A DNA stretch of 14,599 bases from assembly GCA_025450155.1 (NCBI GenBank), contig JANWIB010000030.1, positions 1 to 14,599 of the forward strand, written 5' to 3'. This DNA comes from Sphingobacteriaceae bacterium (GTDB lineage Bacteria; Bacteroidota; Bacteroidia; Sphingobacteriales; Sphingobacteriaceae). Within the stretch, counting starts at the first letter, position 1. Every line of letters begins with the position of its first letter. Under the pieces are notes generated by a model. It searched no databases. It was not told the origin of the DNA and was given only the letters and a program-made list of their open reading frames with translations. Shown here in pieces: positions 6,346 through 13,517 of the stretch. Made by a program: the position numbers and the translations under genes.

Positions 6346-7698
6346 TTAAGGGTGAATATTTACAATCATGGTACGGGCATATTGAAAATTATATCCATTA
6401 ACTGCCCAATTATTAAAACTATACCATCCTACAAAATCCGTTTCATCCGTATTGAAAATTTCATGCCACCCCCAATTCATGTTAAAATATAGAAAAGAAG
6501 CCGTGCAGGTATTAATTTGCTTATAGCCATCGCAGATCCATTCGTGCCCGGTTGAACCTATATAATAAAAAGGCCATATTGAACTAAAAGTGCTACTATA
6601 TCCACCAAGCATCACCGGTCGGCCTACATTCAGATTTTGTTGTACTTCCAGATACGATCCTACATCATAGTTTTTATAGGTTGCTGAACTGTATCTGAAC
6701 GTATTACTTTTTAAAGCCGCGGGGACATCACTATCGTCTGCGGAAGAACTACCACATTTATAGTCTCGACTATATTGCATGTTTAATGCCTGCCCTGCAT
6801 CTCGCATGAGGCGTTGCACCTCATAGTTGCCATAATCTCTGGGCATAGATGAATAGTTATACCCAGCCGGATATTGCCAATAGCGAATGATCTGGGCCAT
6901 AGCTGTAGGGACACAACCGGTAGGAGGCCGAGAGTTGCCACAACCGGAACAATTCATACTATTCAACAATTCATTATAGGTACACCATTGTCCCCATCTT
7001 ACGTTGTCAGATAAAAGTGGTCCTATAGTTACATTGGCTACCGGAGTACAATTAGGATTATCCGGATCACCAGGGTCCCATGGATCCGGTTCGGTTTGTG
7101 TTGTAGGAGCTTTGTTAAAACTGTTTATTGCCCCTGTTTCTCTTAGTTTTGCTAATGATTTTTTAACTGTTTCGGGAACCGGAATATGTGCACTCTTGAT
7201 GTACGCTGCCCATGCTTCGCTTGCCCGCTTGGAGTTGTCATGTAAGCCTTTTCTCAAAAGCGTAATGTTATCAATGGTTTTTTCAATCCACATCATCAGC
7301 CCGGCAGGTACGGTGTCTTGTTTTACTTCGCCATGATCCACATAAGCCAAAATAGGTTCGTGCTTATATTCGGCAGATACCATTACAAAACCTTCGTTAT
7401 TGGCATAATTAAAAATGTAAAATGCCGGGTTGCCTTCACTGTCTTTTACGGTAAGTCGGTTTTTAAGCGTTTTGGCTTTAGGAGCACCAGCACTATTATT
7501 CATGAGTTTTTTGTCCTTAAAAGACATGAAATTGCTTGCATGAAAATTGCCTGCAACTTTTTGAGCAAAATCAAGGGGAACTACTTCTACGTTTATTAGC
7601 TGTTTCTTAGCCTTATCTGGTTCTTTTTTGCAGTTTATCCCGATAAATAAAGCAACGGTAAATAGCAATAACCCGGATGAGATAATTTTTTTCTTCAC
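6346..7698 (-). CDS. C10 family cysteine peptidase (streptopain-like) with Spi pro-domain
   Basis: This 450-residue exported protease begins with a signal peptide (residues 1-22), and C23 may be lipidated although N at -1 is atypical. A Spi/C10 pro-domain follows at about 30-190, with the hallmark 'AFYIFNYANNEGFVMVSAE' and 'PILAYVDHG'. A Pro/Asp-rich linker (203-216, PDPWDPGDPDNP) leads into the papain-like catalytic domain. Catalytic Cys262 lies in 'TGCVPTAMAQIIRYWQYP' and catalytic His385 in 'GHEWICDGYK', with the supporting 'NMNWGW' at 406-411. It should be secreted as a zymogen and cleave proteins outside the cytoplasm. The start is GTG at 7698, the only sensible start after an upstream stop. 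A poor -7 box (TAGCTTTA) lies about 30 nt upstream on the minus strand. It heads the minus-strand island interrupting the ccm locus. Confidence 0.92.
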   Translation of the reverse strand: MKKKIISSGLLLFTVALFIGINCKKEPDKAKKQLINVEVVPLDFAQKVAGNFHASNFMSFKDKKLMNNSAGAPKAKTLKNRLTVKDSEGNPAFYIFNYANNEGFVMVSAEYKHEPILAYVDHGEVKQDTVPAGLMMWIEKTIDNITLLRKGLHDNSKRASEAWAAYIKSAHIPVPETVKKSLAKLRETGAINSFNKAPTTQTEPDPWDPGDPDNPNCTPVANVTIGPLLSDNVRWGQWCTYNELLNSMNCSGCGNSRPPTGCVPTAMAQIIRYWQYPAGYNYSSMPRDYGNYEVQRLMRDAGQALNMQYSRDYKCGSSSADDSDVPAALKSNTFRYSSATYKNYDVGSYLEVQQNLNVGRPVMLGGYSSTFSSIWPFYYIGSTGHEWICDGYKQINTCTASFLYFNMNWGWHEIFNTDETDFVGWYSFNNWAVNGYNFQYARTMIVNIHP

Positions 7699-7804
7699 GA
7701 TTAGTTTTAAAGGGTTAGGTTTATAACACTTAAAGCTATAAAAATTAAATTTACAATAACGACTATTTTTTAATGTAACATCTTAAGGGAATTAAGGCAA
7801 TAGT

Positions 7805-7837
7805 TTTGGCTTATCCGTTTGATATTTTATACCTTTG
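7805..7837 (+). promoter_or_regulatory. Bacteroidota promoter for ccmE-ccmF
   Basis: TTTG at 7805-7808 and TACCTTTG at 7830-7837 are a full match to the -33/-7 consensus with a 21-nt spacer. Transcription would start near 7841, giving a leader of about 34 nt before the ccmE ATG. It lies in the 176-nt divergent region shared with the C10 peptidase gene. Confidence 0.7.
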
Positions 7838-7874
7838 CAACGCCGAACATTTTTGATTAAAATCGCTAAGTGTT

Positions 7875-8291
7875 ATGAAAAAGAATTCGATAATAGGAAT
7901 CATCATTATTGCTATTGCCATTGGTGTAATCGTTAGTACTTATGCTGATTCCAGCACATACGGGTCTTTTAATGAAGCTCAGGAAACGCAATCAGAATTG
8001 CATGTAGTCGGCCAGCTAAATAAGCAAAAACAGCTTATTTATGATCCTCACAAAGATGCCAATTACTTTGCATTTTATATGGTTGATAGTAAAGGCAAGG
8101 AATGTAAGGTAGTTTTTAGCGGTACAAAACCACAGGATTTTGAAAAATCGGAACAAATTGTACTAACCGGAAAAATGAGGGGCGATGAGTTTTATGCCTC
8201 CAAGATTTTAATGAAATGTCCTTCGAAATACACAAAAGATCAAGTAGAGGTGAAGGAAATAAAAGCAACCGCGACTGCCACCCAAATTTAA
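7875..8291 (+). CDS. ccmE: CcmE, heme chaperone of the CxxxY variant type
   Basis: CcmE (138 aa) is the membrane-anchored chaperone that binds heme covalently and passes it to CcmF. An N-terminal anchor at about residues 5-22 is followed by an OB-fold domain with 'ELHVVGQLNKQKQLIYDP', 'FAFYMVDSKGKECKVVFSG' and 'QIVLTGKMRGDEFYASKILMKCPSKY'. Classical CcmE has a histidine in an HxxxY motif; here the position is taken by Cys115 (C115-P-S-K-Y119), the CxxxY form known from Desulfovibrio and archaea. The C-terminal tail is short and variable as in the family. ATG at 7875 directly precedes the membrane anchor. ccmF follows after 50 nt. Confidence 0.93.
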   Translation: MKKNSIIGIIIIAIAIGVIVSTYADSSTYGSFNEAQETQSELHVVGQLNKQKQLIYDPHKDANYFAFYMVDSKGKECKVVFSGTKPQDFEKSEQIVLTGKMRGDEFYASKILMKCPSKYTKDQVEVKEIKATATATQI

Positions 8292-8341
8292 GAGGTAGTA
8301 TCCATGTCTTGTATCTTAAATCTCATATATAAACAGTATAA

Positions 8342-10792
8342 ATGGATGTTCAATTTGTAGGCGAACACCTACTCCCCGGGAAATTAGGCCAGTTTTTTAT
8401 TATTCTTTCTTTCGGAACAGCACTTTTAGCATGCATCAGTTATTATTTTGCTACCGTAAAAGATACGCTGGATGATTCCTGGAAAAAAATAGCAAGGTTT
8501 TCTTTTCGACTAAATACGGTTTCCGTAATCGGTATAGGTTCCTGCCTGTTTTATATCATTTATAATCATTTATTCGAATATCATTATGCCTGGGCGCACT
8601 CATCAAAGTCTTTGCCTGTATATTATATTATTTCCAGCTTTTGGGAAGGACAGGAGGGAAGCTTTTGGCTTTGGATGTTTTGGCAGGCGGTATTAGGAAG
8701 TGTTTTAGTATGGCGGGCAAAAAGCTGGGAAAATTCGATAATGACTACCGTGATGCTTTCCCAGGTTTTTTTAGCATCCATGCTTTTAGGAGTAGAGATA
8801 TTAGGATTACGTGTAGGAAGTTCTCCCTTTATTTTATTGCGCAATGCGGTTGAAGGGCCAATTTTTTCCCGCCCCGATTACTTAAAGTTAATCGAAGATG
8901 GCAACGGTTTAAATCCTTTGTTGCAAAATTATTGGATGGTGATCCATCCACCAACCTTGTTTTTAGGCTTTGCCTCTATGGTAGTTCCATTTGCCTATGC
9001 CATTGGGGGGTTATGGGAAAAAAAGTATAAAGATTGGGTGAAACCAGCCCTTCCATGGGCATTGTTTGCCGTAATGGTTTTAGGAACAGGAATTATCATG
9101 GGTTCTTTTTGGGCTTATGAAGCATTAAACTTTGGTGGTTTTTGGGCCTGGGATCCGGTAGAGAATGCTTCGATTATCCCTTGGTTTACATTGATTGCTG
9201 CCGTTCATGTTATCTTAGCATACAAACATTCCGGGCATTCGTATTTTACGGCCACATTTTTGGTGCTTATCAGTTTTGTTTTGGTGCTTTATGCCTCATT
9301 TTTAACCCGAAGCGGCATTTTGGGCGAAACATCTGTGCATGCCTTTACAGACTTAGGGATGTTTTGGCATTTGGTATTATACCTTATTTTCTTTTTAGCG
9401 CTTTCTGTTTTTCTTCTCATTATCAGGTGGAAAGAATTACCTATAACGAAGAAGGATGAAGAAACCTATTCGCGGGAATTTTGGCTTTTTATTGGGTCAT
9501 TAGTATTAACAATGGCCTGCGTTCAAATTGTGGCCACAACGTCTATCCCCGTTTTTAATGCTATTTTTAATACAAAAATAGCACCCCCGGCCAGTATTAT
9601 TCAACATTATAATAAATGGCAAGTTCCATTTGCAGTGGTGATCGCGATTGTTTCAGGTTTTTCTCAATACTTAAAATATAAGCATACAGATTCTCGTAAA
9701 TTTTATATCAGTATTGCGGTCTCGTTTATTTCAGCCCTTATTCTTACTTCAGTTGCAGTGTATATTACTAAAGTGTATACCAATGCTATGTTTATACTGC
9801 TCACATTCGCGGCTGTATTTTCTATTATATCCAACGGAAAAATATTAAGCGAAGCTTTTAAAGGGAAATGGAAACTGGCAGGTTCGGCGATTGCACATAT
9901 TGGTTTTGGATTGATATTGATTGGGGCATTGGTAGCCGCGGCTACCAATAATGTGGTTTCAATTAACACTTCGGGAATGGGCTTTGGAGAGGAATTTGCA
10001 AAGAGCAATGACCCTAAGGAAAATATTCTGCTTTATCAGAACGAACCAGTAAAAATGGATCAGTATACAGTTACTTATCTGGGAGATTCTGTTTCATACC
10101 CCAATACTTATTATCGTGTTAATTATAAAGTGATTGATGAAAAGACAGGTAAGGTTGAAGAAAGCTTTGACCTGTATCCTAATGCACAGCAGAATCTTAA
10201 GATGCGTTCATTAATCGCGTCTCCTGATACCAGGCATTATCTATTTCATGATATTTATACCCACGTAAGCAGTGCGCCGCTGGTTGAAGAAGAGAAGCAC
10301 GAAGGCCACGAAGGGCATTCTGAAGATGAAGGTTATGAAAAGCCTGTAACACATGAAGTCTCCATTGGTGATACGGTGCGATTCCGGGATGGATTTGCGG
10401 TCGTAAAAAGTATAAATAAGAACGCTACTCTAAAAAATATTCCATTAGCCCAAGGGGATATGGCCATCGGAATGCAATTAGAAGTTATTACAAGTGTGAC
10501 GAGTTTTCAAGTTGAGCCTGTTTTTCTTTTAAAAGGGGGTAATAAATTCGATTTTGGAAAAACAGTGGATGAAGATGGTGCTGGCTTAAAGTTTCGTTTT
10601 ACCGATATTCACCCTGAAAAAAATAAACTGGAATTGATGGTATATCAAAAACCAAAAGCAGAAAAAAAATGGATTGTGATGAAAGCTATTAAGTTTCCTT
10701 ATATCAATTTATTTTGGGGAGGAACCATTATTATGGTTGTAGGCTTTTTATTATCAATTTTCAGGAGAACCAAGGAAATAAAAACAGCCTGA
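8342..10792 (+). CDS. ccmF: CcmF, cytochrome c heme lyase subunit
   Basis: CcmF (816 aa) attaches heme to CxxCH motifs of apocytochromes at the external face of the membrane. The WWD domain is at about 253-276 (GSFWAYEALNFGGFWAWDPVENAS; W268, W270, D271). The expected histidines are present: external H202 in 'MVIHPPTLF' and H333 in 'SVHAF', plus membrane H289 ('AAVHVIL') and H519 ('AIAHIGFG'), which correspond to heme-b ligands in E. coli CcmF. About 14 membrane segments are visible, the last near 788-806. The protein is longer than the ~650-residue E. coli form because of a large external domain at about 540-785 that contains a His/Glu-rich stretch (653-671). No ccmH or ccmG gene adjoins it. 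Its TGA overlaps the next gene's ATG. Confidence 0.96.
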   Translation: MDVQFVGEHLLPGKLGQFFIILSFGTALLACISYYFATVKDTLDDSWKKIARFSFRLNTVSVIGIGSCLFYIIYNHLFEYHYAWAHSSKSLPVYYIISSFWEGQEGSFWLWMFWQAVLGSVLVWRAKSWENSIMTTVMLSQVFLASMLLGVEILGLRVGSSPFILLRNAVEGPIFSRPDYLKLIEDGNGLNPLLQNYWMVIHPPTLFLGFASMVVPFAYAIGGLWEKKYKDWVKPALPWALFAVMVLGTGIIMGSFWAYEALNFGGFWAWDPVENASIIPWFTLIAAVHVILAYKHSGHSYFTATFLVLISFVLVLYASFLTRSGILGETSVHAFTDLGMFWHLVLYLIFFLALSVFLLIIRWKELPITKKDEETYSREFWLFIGSLVLTMACVQIVATTSIPVFNAIFNTKIAPPASIIQHYNKWQVPFAVVIAIVSGFSQYLKYKHTDSRKFYISIAVSFISALILTSVAVYITKVYTNAMFILLTFAAVFSIISNGKILSEAFKGKWKLAGSAIAHIGFGLILIGALVAAATNNVVSINTSGMGFGEEFAKSNDPKENILLYQNEPVKMDQYTVTYLGDSVSYPNTYYRVNYKVIDEKTGKVEESFDLYPNAQQNLKMRSLIASPDTRHYLFHDIYTHVSSAPLVEEEKHEGHEGHSEDEGYEKPVTHEVSIGDTVRFRDGFAVVKSINKNATLKNIPLAQGDMAIGMQLEVITSVTSFQVEPVFLLKGGNKFDFGKTVDEDGAGLKFRFTDIHPEKNKLELMVYQKPKAEKKWIVMKAIKFPYINLFWGGTIIMVVGFLLSIFRRTKEIKTA

Positions 10793-11550
10793 TGAAGATC
10801 GTTCTTCTTGGCAGCGGTAATGTAGCTACCCATCTTGGGTTGACTTTGAAACAGGTAGGTAATGATGTGCTGCAAGTTTGGAGTAGAAAATGGGAACATG
10901 CAGAAGCGTTGGGCCTAGAACTAGGTGCAGGTTTTACAGATAAACTTGCAGATATTAATCCTTCAGCAGATATTTATATTATTTCAGTGGTTGATGACGC
11001 CATTGCAGAAGTGGCAGGTGCGTTGACGGATAAGAAAGGCATCATTATACATACCTCCGGCTCTAGTGGGATGGAGGTTCTGCAAGGGGCATCAGAAAAA
11101 ACAGGAATAATTTATCCCTTGCAAACTTTTTCCAAGCAAAAGCCTGTAGATTTCTCTCAGGTCCCGGTTGCTATAGAGGGAAATACGCCGGAAGTAACAA
11201 AAATATTGGAGAAACTTGTAAGCCAAATTACAAGTATTGTTTTAAAAATAGATTCAGTGCAACGGCAGGCTTTACACGTAGCAGCTGTTTTTGCATGCAA
11301 TTTTACCAATCATTTGTATGCTTTATCTAAAAAGATACTGGATCAAAACAAGCTGAGCTTTGACCTCCTTAAGCCGTTAATTTCCGAAACTGCCGATAAG
11401 GTGCAGAAATTTGATCCCAAAACTGTACAAACAGGGCCTGCTGTCCGCCATGATCAAATTACCTTAAATAAGCATCGCCAATTTCTTAAAAAGAATCCCC
11501 ATTTACTTGAGCTATACGATAAACTTAGTCAGAGTATTATCAACTCTTGA
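10792..11550 (+). CDS. Rossmann-like, DUF2520-domain protein
   Basis: Read from ATG at 10792, the product has 252 residues. The start is chosen because it gives an N-terminal Rossmann strand and the dinucleotide motif GSGNVA (7-12) immediately; the frame is open further upstream only inside ccmF. The first ~120 residues resemble an NAD(P)-binding domain of the ketopantoate/pyrroline-carboxylate reductase type ('IYIISVVDDAI', 'HTSGSSG', 'YPLQTFSK'). The DUF2520 helical domain follows, with 'LHVAAVFACNFTNHLY' and 'TGPAVRHD'. Substrate and pathway are unknown. The ATG overlaps the ccmF stop (TGATG), so it is translationally coupled to ccmF. In related Bacteroidota this gene often sits next to kdsC and maf, as here with fdx-iscX in between. 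Confidence 0.88.
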   Translation: MKIVLLGSGNVATHLGLTLKQVGNDVLQVWSRKWEHAEALGLELGAGFTDKLADINPSADIYIISVVDDAIAEVAGALTDKKGIIIHTSGSSGMEVLQGASEKTGIIYPLQTFSKQKPVDFSQVPVAIEGNTPEVTKILEKLVSQITSIVLKIDSVQRQALHVAAVFACNFTNHLYALSKKILDQNKLSFDLLKPLISETADKVQKFDPKTVQTGPAVRHDQITLNKHRQFLKKNPHLLELYDKLSQSIINS

Positions 11551-11566
11551 CAATCTCTCGTTATAA

Positions 11567-11599
11567 TCTGCCGCAGCTTGGCCAATTTTTTTAATTTTG
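11567..11599 (+). promoter_or_regulatory. Candidate internal promoter for fdx-iscX
   Basis: TAATTTTG at 11592-11599 matches TAnnTTTG fully. The -33 element would be TCTG at 11567-11570 (a weak match to TTTG) with a 21-nt spacer. Only 7 nt separate the box from the fdx ATG at 11607, so the transcript would be leaderless or nearly so. Confidence 0.5.
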
Positions 11600-11606
11600 T
11601 GCCTCA

Positions 11607-11939
11607 ATGAGCACATATATAATTAAAATTAACTTTGAGGAACCCAACAAAGAACCTGTTGAGCTTCCCATTGTAGAGGGTGAGTCTGTTCTGGATGTGT
11701 GCTTAGATAATGGAATAGAACTACAGCATAATTGCGGTGGTGTTTGCGGTTGCAGTACCTGCCATGTTTACGTTAATAAAGGGATGGATAATATTCAGGA
11801 AATATCTGATAAGGAAGAGGATTTTATTGATCGTGCGGTAAATCCAAGAATAAATTCGCGTTTAGGTTGTCAGTGTGTAATAATAGATGGCGATATCGAA
11901 GTAACCCTGCCAGATCAATCGCAGTTTTTAGGACATTAA
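11607..11939 (+). CDS. fdx: ISC-type [2Fe-2S] ferredoxin
   Basis: This 110-residue adrenodoxin-like ferredoxin carries the ISC ligand pattern: C43, C49 and C52 in 'HNCGGVCGCSTCHVYV', with the fourth ligand C88 in 'SRLGCQC'. The acidic helix 'ISDKEEDFID' used for partner docking is also present. In ISC systems this protein supplies electrons for Fe-S cluster assembly, but it may serve other redox partners here since no iscSUA or hscBA genes are in view. An additional Cys47 in the loop is common in this subfamily. iscX follows after 9 nt. A good -7 box lies immediately upstream, so the pair is probably separately expressed. Confidence 0.92.
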   Translation: MSTYIIKINFEEPNKEPVELPIVEGESVLDVCLDNGIELQHNCGGVCGCSTCHVYVNKGMDNIQEISDKEEDFIDRAVNPRINSRLGCQCVIIDGDIEVTLPDQSQFLGH

Positions 11940-11948
11940 TTAGAAATT

Positions 11949-12191
11949 ATGATTCAGGATAAATACGCTTTACCTATTTATTGGAATGATTACGAAGATA
12001 TCGCCATGGGCCTTTATGAAAAATTTGGAAATGAATTTGGCGAATCAAATATTTATCGGATTCGTTTTACCGATTTGATAGAATGGGTTTTAAACCTTCC
12101 AAACTTTTCCGGAAAACGCGAAGAATGTAACGAAGGACATTTAGAGCAGATACAATCTGCTTGGGTTTACGAGTGGCGGGATAATCAATAA
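11949..12191 (+). CDS. iscX: IscX, small acidic Fe-S assembly accessory protein
   Basis: This 80-residue acidic protein matches IscX (YfhJ): 'IYWNDYEDIAMGLYEKF', 'YRIRFTDLIEWVLNLPNF' and 'CNEGHLEQIQSAWVYEW' correspond in order to E. coli IscX, with a slightly longer N-terminus and helical linker. In E. coli IscX binds IscS and iron and regulates cluster assembly in competition with frataxin. It is paired with the ferredoxin, which in ISC operons is the gene that precedes iscX, so that fdx-iscX linkage is kept while the rest of the operon is missing. ATG at 11949 is 9 nt after the fdx stop. Confidence 0.92.
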   Translation: MIQDKYALPIYWNDYEDIAMGLYEKFGNEFGESNIYRIRFTDLIEWVLNLPNFSGKREECNEGHLEQIQSAWVYEWRDNQ

Positions 12192-12206
12192 ATATAAATT
12201 GAACTC

Positions 12207-12743
12207 ATGTTTCTGGAAAAACTTCACAACATTTCGGCCATTATTCTTGATATCGACGGCGTTTTGACCGATGCAACCTTATTGGTAACAGAATCCGGCG
12301 AACAATTACGGCGCTTTAACGTACGTGATGGTTATGCCATGCAATTAGCGGTGAAAAAGGGGTATCGTATTTGTGCTATTTCGGGTGGCAAATCACAAAG
12401 TGTTGTGTTGCGCCTAAAAGGCCTTGGAATTACCGAAGTACATCTGAATGTGGATAGGAAGTTGGACGTATATCATGAGTTTATCCGGCAAAATAATTTA
12501 ACTCCCGATCAGGTGCTATATATCGGAGATGATATTCCTGATGTTCCGGTAATGAAGGTCGCAGGAGTTGCAGCCTGTCCCTCGGATGCGGTAGAGGAGG
12601 TTAAAGCCGTTAGTCATTACATTTCTCCTAAAAGCGGTGGCGATGGTTGTGTAAGAGACGTATTAGAGAAAGTGTTAAAAGTACAGAAGAAATGGGTTGA
12701 CTCGGACCCTTCTGCTCAGGAAGATAGTATCCCATCGGCGTAA
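12207..12743 (+). CDS. kdsC: KdsC-type HAD phosphatase (3-deoxy-D-manno-octulosonate-8-P phosphatase)
   Basis: This 178-residue HAD-family enzyme fits KdsC, which dephosphorylates Kdo-8-phosphate in the cytoplasm to give Kdo for the LPS core. Motif I is 'DIDGVLTD' with nucleophile D15 and D17, then 'RRFNVRDGYAMQL', motif II 'ISGGKS' (S59), K84 as motif III and 'GDDIPD' (D109, D110, D112) as motif IV, followed by the C-terminal 'GGDGCVRDVLEKVL' tail that closes the neighbouring active site in the tetramer. No cap domain is inserted, as expected for the C0 class. It starts 15 nt after iscX and is followed after 1 nt by maf. Confidence 0.9.
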   Translation: MFLEKLHNISAIILDIDGVLTDATLLVTESGEQLRRFNVRDGYAMQLAVKKGYRICAISGGKSQSVVLRLKGLGITEVHLNVDRKLDVYHEFIRQNNLTPDQVLYIGDDIPDVPVMKVAGVAACPSDAVEEVKAVSHYISPKSGGDGCVRDVLEKVLKVQKKWVDSDPSAQEDSIPSA

Positions 12744-12744
12744 A

Positions 12745-13314
12745 ATGTTGAAAAACCTGCCTCCAGTTATTCTCGCTTCAAAATCGCCTCGCAGGCACGA
12801 GCTGCTTCGGGCAATGAATATAGATTTTAAGGTAGTGTTAAAAGATGTGGATGAATCTTATCCCGAGAATCTATCTCCCACAGAAATAGCGGTATATATT
12901 TCTGAAAAAAAAGCCCATGCTTTTGACGAAGCTGTACAGAATGAAATTGTGATTACGGCAGATACCATTGTTGCCATTGATAGCCAAATATTAGGCAAGC
13001 CCGAAGATGAAAAACATGCGTTCGAAATGCTTGCGTTGTTATCCGGAAGAAAACATGAAGTGATTACCGGCGTGTCTTTATTGAGAGACGGGAAATTGAC
13101 TTCCTTTTTTGATCTTACAGAAGTTTATTTCAGGTCATTAACACCAGAACAGATTAACTATTACATCCGGCATTATCAACCTTTTGATAAAGCCGGGGCC
13201 TACGGCATCCAGGAATGGATAGGTGCTGTGGCAATAGAACGTATCGAAGGTTCTTATACGAATGTGATGGGATTGCCTACGCATCGACTTTATAAAGAAC
13301 TGAAATCTTTTTAA
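12745..13314 (+). CDS. maf: Maf family nucleoside triphosphate pyrophosphatase
   Basis: The product from ATG at 12745 has 189 residues. This start is 1 nt after the kdsC stop and places the Maf signature near the N-terminus as usual; an upstream GTG-type extension would only overlap kdsC. The phosphate-binding motif is SKSPRR (12-17), the catalytic Asp is D73 in 'ITADTIV', and 'LGKPEDEKHAFEML' plus 'KAGAYGIQEW' complete the family pattern. Maf enzymes hydrolyse non-canonical or dTTP/UTP-type nucleotides to monophosphates and have been linked to septum inhibition. It belongs to the kdsC transcription unit. Confidence 0.94.
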   Translation: MLKNLPPVILASKSPRRHELLRAMNIDFKVVLKDVDESYPENLSPTEIAVYISEKKAHAFDEAVQNEIVITADTIVAIDSQILGKPEDEKHAFEMLALLSGRKHEVITGVSLLRDGKLTSFFDLTEVYFRSLTPEQINYYIRHYQPFDKAGAYGIQEWIGAVAIERIEGSYTNVMGLPTHRLYKELKSF

Positions 13315-13345
13315 TAATAGAAATCCAGGAGCCTATGGAGGTTTG

Positions 13346-13414
13346 ATGAGATTATTGTACCAGAAGATAATTAAATCAGAAGACTTACCCGAGGCTTTTT
13401 ATAAGTCCCTGTAG
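13346..13414 (+). CDS. Possible 22-codon ORF with a strong ribosome binding site
   Basis: The frame MRLLYQKIIKSEDLPEAFYK, then SL and stop, begins at ATG 13346. GGAGG at 13337-13341 gives a near-perfect Shine-Dalgarno at normal distance, unusual for this lineage. The peptide matches nothing I recognise. It could be a real short peptide, a decayed gene end, or chance. Confidence 0.2.
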   Translation: MRLLYQKIIKSEDLPEAFYKSL

Positions 13415-13451
13415 CATACAGGAAATATATTGCGTATAAGTATTGAAAAAG

Positions 13452-13476
13452 TTTAGTAAAATTGTACTTTACTAAA
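13452..13476. promoter_or_regulatory. 9-bp perfect inverted repeat upstream of the DUF6252-like gene
   Basis: TTTAGTAAA (13452-13460) and TTTACTAAA (13468-13476) are separated by 7 nt. No T-run follows on either strand, so this is less likely a terminator than a regulator binding site. It lies about 40 nt before the ATG at 13518. Confidence 0.4.
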
Positions 13477-13517
13477 GTATTGGTTGTATACTAATATATT
13501 CACTAACATAAATAAAA

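Noticed and set aside
7004..7599. Plus-strand open frames opposite the C10 peptidase
   Set aside because: They lie antisense to a gene with clear catalytic motifs and show no recognisable protein features.
4078..7698. The minus-strand island as a mobile element
   Set aside because: No transposase, integrase, terminal inverted repeat or target-site duplication was found by eye.
8304..8360. An 18-codon upstream ORF overlapping the ccmF start in another frame
   Set aside because: It lacks a convincing ribosome binding site, its peptide is unremarkable and such short frames are expected by chance.
8641..9459. Alternative-frame ORFs inside ccmF
   Set aside because: They overlap conserved WWD and membrane-segment coding sequence and look like frame shadows.
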